Assembly (NCBI GenBank): GCA_021792815.1
Contig: JAJYTX010000011.1
Coordinates: 1 to 19,503, forward strand
DNA from: Pseudomonadota bacterium
Lineage (GTDB): Bacteria; Pseudomonadota; Gammaproteobacteria; Steroidobacterales; Steroidobacteraceae
DNA: 19,503 nt
Direction: 5' to 3'
Under the pieces are notes generated by a model. It searched no databases and was not told where the DNA came from. It was given only the letters and a program-made list of their open reading frames with translations. The stretch's first letter is position 1; each line of letters begins with the position of its first letter. A program made the translations under genes and the position numbers. Of this stretch, positions 15,461 to 19,503 are shown one piece after another.

Positions 15461-18052
15461 GTGGGCGCGAGCCGGCGGACAGTGCTGCAGACGCTGGCGG
15501 CGGGCGGGCTGGGCGTCAGTCTGTCCGCCGTGGCCCGCACCGGCAGACGCTGGCGGATGGCGGTCGCGGCTGGTCGCGGGGCCGCGGACCCGGCGGCCCC
15601 GGGTGTCATCGGACCGCAGAGGGTGCATGTCCTCACAGGGAAGGTGCGCAACCCGGACGGCCTGGTGCGCCCGGGTACGACGGTCATCACGGTCGGGGCG
15701 GGCCGTCCGGCGACTGTGGTGCTCGATTACGGCCGGATCGTCGGGGGCCGTCCGCTGTTCGAGGTGCTCGACTCGACAGGGGAGGTCCGGCTGCGGTCGA
15801 TCTACTCTCAGGCATCGCCGTGGTTGTTTCCGGATGGAGACGGGCCGGCGCCGGGTAAACCGGGCGCAACGGCCGCGGCACCCAAGGAGGTGTCCTTTGT
15901 GGGGTGCGCCGGCGCGGCGGATCTGTCGCGGGTGGAGTGGATCCCGCTGCGCAAGGGCCGGATTCTCAACAGGCTGATCCAGGGCGGGCAGAGATTCCAG
16001 GCGCTGCAGTTCTCCGGCCGCGGAACGGTTTCGCTGCGTCGTGTCGGCCTGCTGCCGACGTTCCGCCAGGGCCGCGCCGGGGGCAACCAGGGGAGTTTCG
16101 AGTGCAGCGACGCCGCGCTCACCGAGATCTGGTCGCTCGGCGCGTATGCCCTCGAGGTCGCCTCGCTGCCGGCCGGCGCCCTGCCGCCGATCTGGCAGAT
16201 CGGCCCCGACGGGGCGACGGTCTGGGGCGATACCTATACCGGGTATCAGCGGGGGCTGGGCTGGACGGATTACACGGTTCGCTTCAAGGTGCGTATCGAT
16301 GCGAACGAGGCGTCCTGGCTGGTTCGCGCGCAGTTGCCGGACGGCATTCGCTGCGTGCTCTGCGCTCAGAACGACACCCTGACGCAGAGCACGCCGAATA
16401 CTCTGCGCATCTATGTGCAATTCACCCAGCAGTTGATTCTGACGGTTCGTCTGCCGTTCGTCATCCGGGAGCATGAATGGTACGCGATCGAGATGACGGT
16501 GCGCGGTCACGCCGCCCGGGTGAGCATCGACGGTGCCGCGCTGGCATCCTTCGAGATTCCCGCCGAGGGCGGATTCTGGGGAAACACGTCCGCGGGGTGG
16601 GTGGCGCTCGCCAACGCCAGCGGCGCGCTGGCGACCTTCCGCGATCTCGAGGTGCGGGCGCCGGACGGCGCCGTGCTGCTCGATACACCGCTCACCGATG
16701 CGGCGATTCTCGATGAGTTTCTCGCCGGAACGAATCCGGTGCCGACGATCGTGGACGGGGCGACCCGCGATCGCCAGCTGTTTACGGGCGATCTGGGGGT
16801 CGCCGCCGACACGCTGTTGTACAGCAATCATGATCTTGCCTTCCTCAGCGGCAGCATCGGCCTGTTCTCACGCTATCAGAGGCCGGATGGCGCCATAGCG
16901 ACCTCGATACCGCCCCAGGCGAATCCGCGCCGGACCCCGGGCAACGCCTTCGTGCCGGGAATCCCGGATTACACCGTGCAACACGTATCGACGATTCATG
17001 CGTACTGGTGGCATACGGGCGATGAGGCTTTCCTGAAGGCGCAATGGCCGGTCGTGGTGCGCGTGCTCGAGTATCTGCGGCGGAACGTCGATCCCGCCAT
17101 GGGGTTGTTCGCACCGCGGGGGCCGGGGCCGGCCGCAGAGCGCGTGGCGGAGGCGCTACCGAACATCCATTACTACGGTGCATTGGGGCAGGCCGCGCAG
17201 ATGGCGCTCGCCGTCGGAGAGGCTGGCCGGGCGGAATCGCTGAGGGTCGATGCCGTGCGGTTGCGCGCGGCGATCAATCGTCATTTGTTCAATGATGGGC
17301 TCGGTCTGTACGGTGCCGCTGTCGGGGATCTGCAGACCATTTCCGAGCACGCGAACGCCTATGCCGTGCTGTACGGCGTGGCGGACAGGGAACGCGTCCC
17401 GGAGTTGCTGGCGCGCCTCGCCGCGGCGCTGCACGCGCCCGCGGGACCGATGCGCGGCACTGCTGCGAATGAGCGCATCGTCAGTCCCTACACGGCCGGC
17501 TACGAGGTGCGGGCGCGTCTGGCGGTGGGCGACACGTCAGCTGCCCTGGACCTGATCCGGCGGGCATGGGCTCCCATGCGCCGAGGCGGGGAGTACTACA
17601 GCGGTGCGACCTGGGAATACGTGGGGCTCGATGGGCGGCCCGGCCTCGGTAGCGGCACCAGCCTGGCACACCCCTGGTCGAGTGGACCGACCAGCGCGCT
17701 CTCGGCCTATGTGCTGGGGGTCCGTCCGCTGGCGCCCGGATTCGTGACCTGGCTGGTCGAGCCGCAGTTGACGGGTCTGCGCTGGGCGCGGGGCGCCGTG
17801 CCGACACCGCGAGGGCCGCTGCGGGTGCGCTGGAGGCGGGAAGGAAAGCGCCTGGCGCTGCGGGTGAGGGCGCCCGTTGGAACCCGGGGGTTCGTGGGAC
17901 TGCCCGTCGCGGGTTCGGCCGATCGGATCGTTCTCGATGGTCGGCGGCAGATGGCGAGCGTGACGCCGGAAGGGCATGGCGTGTTGCCCGGTTACCGATA
18001 CGTCGGGCCGCTCGGTGGCGGCGTGCATGAGATCGCCGTCTACCCAGGATAA
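15461..18052 (+). CDS. Tat-exported GH78 alpha-L-rhamnosidase-like enzyme
   Basis: An 863-residue protein starting at GTG 15461 (GGAGGG lies 14 bases upstream, a loose spacing; no better start keeps the signal). The N-terminus SRRTVLQTLAAGGLG is a twin-arginine signal. After a beta-sandwich region (about 50-235) comes a jelly-roll-like segment at about 238-405, with GWTDYTVRFKVRI, WYAIEMTVRGHAARVSIDG and ATFRDLEVRAPDG. The (alpha/alpha)6 catalytic domain (about 410-755) has VDGATRDRQLFTGDLG, supplying Asp432 and Asp437 at the general-acid region, and SEHANAYAVLYG. GATWEY supplies Glu719 as probable base, and GTSLAHPWSSGPTSALSAYVLG follows. A C-terminal beta domain (about 757-862) shows the usual WLVEPQLTGLRWARGAVPTPRGPLRVRW. 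The DGAxRDR and TSLAHxWSSGPTSAL signatures resemble the fungal-type GH78 branch. It would release terminal rhamnose from glycosides in the periplasm. Family is strong; substrate is inference. Confidence 0.88.
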   Translation: MGASRRTVLQTLAAGGLGVSLSAVARTGRRWRMAVAAGRGAADPAAPGVIGPQRVHVLTGKVRNPDGLVRPGTTVITVGAGRPATVVLDYGRIVGGRPLFEVLDSTGEVRLRSIYSQASPWLFPDGDGPAPGKPGATAAAPKEVSFVGCAGAADLSRVEWIPLRKGRILNRLIQGGQRFQALQFSGRGTVSLRRVGLLPTFRQGRAGGNQGSFECSDAALTEIWSLGAYALEVASLPAGALPPIWQIGPDGATVWGDTYTGYQRGLGWTDYTVRFKVRIDANEASWLVRAQLPDGIRCVLCAQNDTLTQSTPNTLRIYVQFTQQLILTVRLPFVIREHEWYAIEMTVRGHAARVSIDGAALASFEIPAEGGFWGNTSAGWVALANASGALATFRDLEVRAPDGAVLLDTPLTDAAILDEFLAGTNPVPTIVDGATRDRQLFTGDLGVAADTLLYSNHDLAFLSGSIGLFSRYQRPDGAIATSIPPQANPRRTPGNAFVPGIPDYTVQHVSTIHAYWWHTGDEAFLKAQWPVVVRVLEYLRRNVDPAMGLFAPRGPGPAAERVAEALPNIHYYGALGQAAQMALAVGEAGRAESLRVDAVRLRAAINRHLFNDGLGLYGAAVGDLQTISEHANAYAVLYGVADRERVPELLARLAAALHAPAGPMRGTAANERIVSPYTAGYEVRARLAVGDTSAALDLIRRAWAPMRRGGEYYSGATWEYVGLDGRPGLGSGTSLAHPWSSGPTSALSAYVLGVRPLAPGFVTWLVEPQLTGLRWARGAVPTPRGPLRVRWRREGKRLALRVRAPVGTRGFVGLPVAGSADRIVLDGRRQMASVTPEGHGVLPGYRYVGPLGGGVHEIAVYPG

Positions 18053-18262
18053 CTTTTATACTGTAAATGTGCTGGCCCGGAAGCGGGGCGTAACGTGCTC
18101 CCAGGGCGGTGCCCCGCGCACGGGAGGGCCGTGGTGCGTTCGGGAGCTGCGTTTTGTCGCGGTCTTTCGGCCATGCCCGTGCAGCGGCGCACCGCTTCGT
18201 CCGGGGCCCGTCTTGGCTGTCGCTCGATTTATCGATTAGAGTGCGGGCCTCGTTTTGACTGG
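18053..18262. other. Gap between the GH78 gene and the tetR-family gene
   Basis: The gap begins with an AT-rich dyad TTTATACTGTAAA (18056-18068), unlike its GC-rich surroundings, which contains a -10-like TATACT (18057-18062). Then come 7-bp arms GCGGGGC (18083-18089) and GCCCCGC (18111-18117) around a 21-base loop, which could end the receptor-GH78 transcript, though no U-tract follows. A weak promoter, TTGGCT (18213-18218) with TAGAGT (18237-18242), may drive the regulator. Confidence 0.3.
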
Positions 18263-18937
18263 ATGCCCATTTTGGACACCACCCCGCACGCTCGAACCCC
18301 GAAGCAGCGCCGCAGCCGGGAATCATACGAACGTATGATCGAAGGGGCAGTGGAGATTCTGCGCGAAAAAGGCCTGGAAGGGTTGACCCTGTCCGAGGTC
18401 AGCCGGCGCTCTCACGTGTCCATCGGTTCGATCTATTGCCGCGTGCAGTCCAAGGAGCATCTGCTGCGGGAGGTCCAGGCACGCGTCCTGCGGGAAATGG
18501 AACATGAATTCGCCATGCTGGTGAACCGTGTGCGCCGGCGCATGCTGCCGCTGCGCGAGCTGGTTCCGGTCCTGGTGCGAGAGCTGGCGCTGTACCTGCG
18601 GCGTCACGCGGTTCTCCTCAACTCCTTCATGCAGCAGGCGCAGCGGGACGATCACATGGCCGTCGAAGGACGTCGCAGCTATTCTCAGGCGATGCTCGAC
18701 TTCAAGCTGCTGCTGCTCGAGCACCAGGCGGAATTCGGCCACCCGGATCCCGAGCGGGCCACGTCGGCCTGTTTCATCATCGTTTACGGCACGCTGGCGC
18801 GTTATCTCGGGCTGGGGGCGATTCCCGGTGAGCATTCCGGAGCCGGCGAGGGCGACTGGAAGCAACTGGTCGAAGACCTCGGTCTGATGGCCCTGGCGTT
18901 CCTCACCGCCCGGCAACCCATCCACGCCGGGCGCTGA
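18263..18937 (+). CDS. TetR-family transcriptional regulator
   Basis: A 224-residue regulator. The open frame continues upstream to 18095, but that part is Arg/Gly/Cys-rich and noncoding in character, so the start is placed at ATG 18263 (MPILDTTPHARTPKQRRSRESY). The preceding ribosome-binding site is weak (TGACTGG). The TetR N-terminal domain spans about 20-70, with AVEILREKGLEGLTLSEVSRRSHVSIGSIYCRVQSKEHLLREV; the helix-turn-helix is about 42-61. The helical ligand-binding half (about 75-215) is not diagnostic. The gene faces the same way as the DUF6379-type gene, which starts about 180 bases downstream behind its own promoter and an inverted repeat. It is therefore a plausible local regulator of that operon, although TetR genes are more often divergent from their targets. 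The ligand is unknown. Confidence 0.92.
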   Translation: MPILDTTPHARTPKQRRSRESYERMIEGAVEILREKGLEGLTLSEVSRRSHVSIGSIYCRVQSKEHLLREVQARVLREMEHEFAMLVNRVRRRMLPLRELVPVLVRELALYLRRHAVLLNSFMQQAQRDDHMAVEGRRSYSQAMLDFKLLLLEHQAEFGHPDPERATSACFIIVYGTLARYLGLGAIPGEHSGAGEGDWKQLVEDLGLMALAFLTARQPIHAGR

Positions 18938-18973
18938 GCCGGCCGCGCAAAGCGGTACGGCACACCCTCTCAT

Positions 18974-18989
18974 CGGGGCCGGTGCCCCG
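18974..18989 (+). terminator. Candidate terminator after the tetR-family gene
   Basis: A perfect 6-bp stem CGGGGC (18974-18979) / GCCCCG (18984-18989) with a four-base loop CGGT lies 36 bases after the tetR stop. It is followed by GAATTT, a very short T-run. It would separate the regulator transcript from the next promoter at 19045. Confidence 0.45.
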
Positions 18990-19044
18990 GAATTTCCGGC
19001 TGCAGCCCTCGTGGGCGTACCTCCCGGACTGCGTCGCGCGCGGC

Positions 19045-19073
19045 TTGACGCCGCGATCCCATGCTGCTACGTT
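19045..19073 (+). promoter_or_regulatory. Promoter of the DUF6379-type gene
   Basis: A -35 box TTGACG (19045-19050, five of six consensus bases) and, after 17 bp, a -10 TACGTT (19068-19073) preceded by TGC, giving an extended -10. The predicted transcript start lies near 19080, leaving a short leader to the TTG start at 19114. This operator-like arrangement differs from the three LacI-type promoters: no CpG-centred palindrome is present. Confidence 0.5.
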
Positions 19074-19082
19074 TCTGGCTTC

Positions 19083-19096
19083 AGAATGCTCATTCT
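19083..19096. promoter_or_regulatory. Inverted repeat, possible TetR-type operator
   Basis: AGAATG and CATTCT form perfect 6-bp arms separated by CT. The site lies just after the predicted transcription start, a position where a bound repressor blocks elongation or initiation. GAATG/CATTC dyads of this kind are used by several TetR-family regulators, and a tetR-family gene lies immediately upstream. Confidence 0.4.
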
Positions 19097-19101
19097 ATTT
19101 T

Positions 19102-19106
19102 AGGGG
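19102..19106 (+). promoter_or_regulatory. Ribosome-binding site deciding a TTG start
   Basis: AGGGG lies seven bases before TTG 19114. This is the only good Shine-Dalgarno sequence near the conserved N-terminus of the downstream protein; the far-upstream in-frame start at 18982 would run through the terminator, promoter and operator-like repeat. Confidence 0.6.
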
Positions 19107-19113
19107 CGGTGTC

Positions 19114-19500
19114 TTGGAAAACAACTTCAGCCGCAGCTTGATCTGCCCAGATGAAGTCAAGTGCGCGCACGGCAGGCTGGAACTCGGAATCCGCCTGCCG
19201 TGGTATCGGTCGCTGCCGCTTTCGGTCGTCGAGCTCGGTGAGCTGGTGATCGACGCTCAGGTCATTCCACATCAGAACGTGAGTCTCGAGATCAACGGAC
19301 ACGAGCATGGCCTCGATGAGTTGGGGGAACTCACCGGAGAGTTCTGGTACGTGCTCGACTCCGCGCGGCTTCGCCTGCCCTATGACCTGGACCCCCGGCA
19401 GCCCCACACGATTACCCTGACGCTCAATCTCTATCCGCCCTATATCCCGGGGCTCACCTGGGTCACCCGCGGTTCCCTTGCGCTCGAGGCGAAGCGATGA
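19114..19500 (+). CDS. DUF6379-type protein, C-glycoside deglycosidase beta-subunit-like
   Basis: A 128-residue soluble, beta-rich protein with no signal peptide. The start is TTG 19114, supported by AGGGG seven bases before and by the protein then beginning MENNFSRSLICPDEV, as expected for the family. Recognisable elements are IRLPWYRSLPLSVVE (about 26-40), GELVIDAQVIP, VSLEINGHEHGLDEL (about 56-70), the acidic WYVLDSARLRLPY and the closing LTLNLYPPYIPG (about 102-113). I read these as the DUF6379 family, which includes the small beta subunits (DgpB/CarC type) of heteromeric C-glycoside deglycosidases. There the beta subunit pairs with a metal-dependent TIM-barrel alpha subunit to split the carbon-carbon bond of 3-keto C-glycosides. 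The stop codon overlaps the ATG of another gene (ATGA), where an alpha subunit would be expected. Function is inferred from family and context. Confidence 0.72.
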   Translation: MENNFSRSLICPDEVKCAHGRLELGIRLPWYRSLPLSVVELGELVIDAQVIPHQNVSLEINGHEHGLDELGELTGEFWYVLDSARLRLPYDLDPRQPHTITLTLNLYPPYIPGLTWVTRGSLALEAKR

Positions 19501-19503
19501 ACG
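19497..19503 (+). CDS. Start of a downstream gene, cut by the window edge
   Basis: ATGAACG begins at 19497, so its ATG overlaps the TGA of the DUF6379-type gene by the ATGA arrangement typical of translationally coupled genes. Only two codons are visible, so the product cannot be identified. From operon logic, a TIM-barrel deglycosidase alpha subunit or an oxidoreductase is expected. Confidence 0.4.

Noticed and set aside
15458..16831. A 457-codon minus-strand open frame opposite the GH78 gene, with similar long frames opposite the lacI and GH3 genes
   Set aside because: Long antisense frames are expected in DNA of this GC content; none shows a family motif, signal peptide or start context.
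18982..19113. An N-terminal extension of the DUF6379-type protein
   Set aside because: The extra 44 codons cover a terminator-like hairpin, a promoter and an inverted repeat, and do not resemble the family; TTG 19114 has a proper ribosome-binding site.
1..19503. Mobile elements, CRISPR arrays, tRNA or rRNA genes
   Set aside because: No transposase or integrase motifs, no regularly spaced repeats and no tRNA/rRNA-like segments were seen on either strand.

Overview
The window is GC-rich and densely coding. It has Shine-Dalgarno-type starts, two large TonB-dependent outer-membrane receptors, a periplasmic beta-propeller and LacI/TetR regulators. This points to a Gram-negative proteobacterium, most likely a gammaproteobacterium of the Xanthomonadales/Nevskiales/Steroidobacter kind. 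That placement comes from gene style only. I see no rRNA, tRNA, insertion sequence, integrase or CRISPR array.

Layout, left to right: the 3' part of a GH39 beta-xylosidase-like gene (1-1353); a noncoding stretch ending in a LacI-type promoter/operator; a TonB-dependent receptor and a YncE-like propeller protein in one operon (1847-5273); a convergent lacI-family gene on the minus strand (5209-6288); a divergent MFS transporter (6540-7763); a second LacI-type operator driving a Gfo/Idh/MocA oxidoreductase and a xylose-isomerase-like TIM-barrel protein (7973-10175); a minus-strand secreted GH3 glycosidase (10281-12944); a third LacI-type operator driving a second TonB receptor and a Tat-exported GH78 alpha-L-rhamnosidase-like enzyme (13129-18052); a TetR regulator (18263-18937); and a short DUF6379-type protein (19114-19500). 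The last resembles the beta subunit of C-glycoside deglycosidases. Its stop codon overlaps the ATG of a further gene cut off by the window edge.

Taken together this looks like a utilisation locus for plant-type glycosides, possibly decorated (rhamnosyl/glucosyl/xylosyl) phenolics. Glycosides would enter through the two TonB receptors. GH78, GH3 and GH39 enzymes would trim them in the periplasm, and the MFS carrier would move products inward. The oxidoreductase plus TIM-barrel pair would then oxidise the sugar to a 3-keto intermediate and break the glycosidic bond. The LacI protein encoded in the middle is the obvious candidate to control the three promoters sharing the TGTAAACGNTNNCA-like operator. 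A TetR protein may control the separate C-deglycosidase-like operon at the right edge, where a short inverted repeat follows the promoter.

The most interesting points are: (i) a three-site LacI regulon visible inside one window; (ii) the likely C-glycoside deglycosidase module with TTG start and ATGA coupling; (iii) a GH3 enzyme lacking a recognisable acid/base glutamate; and (iv) a GH78 protein of fungal-like domain layout in a bacterial locus. Functional assignments are from sequence reading only; no searches were run.
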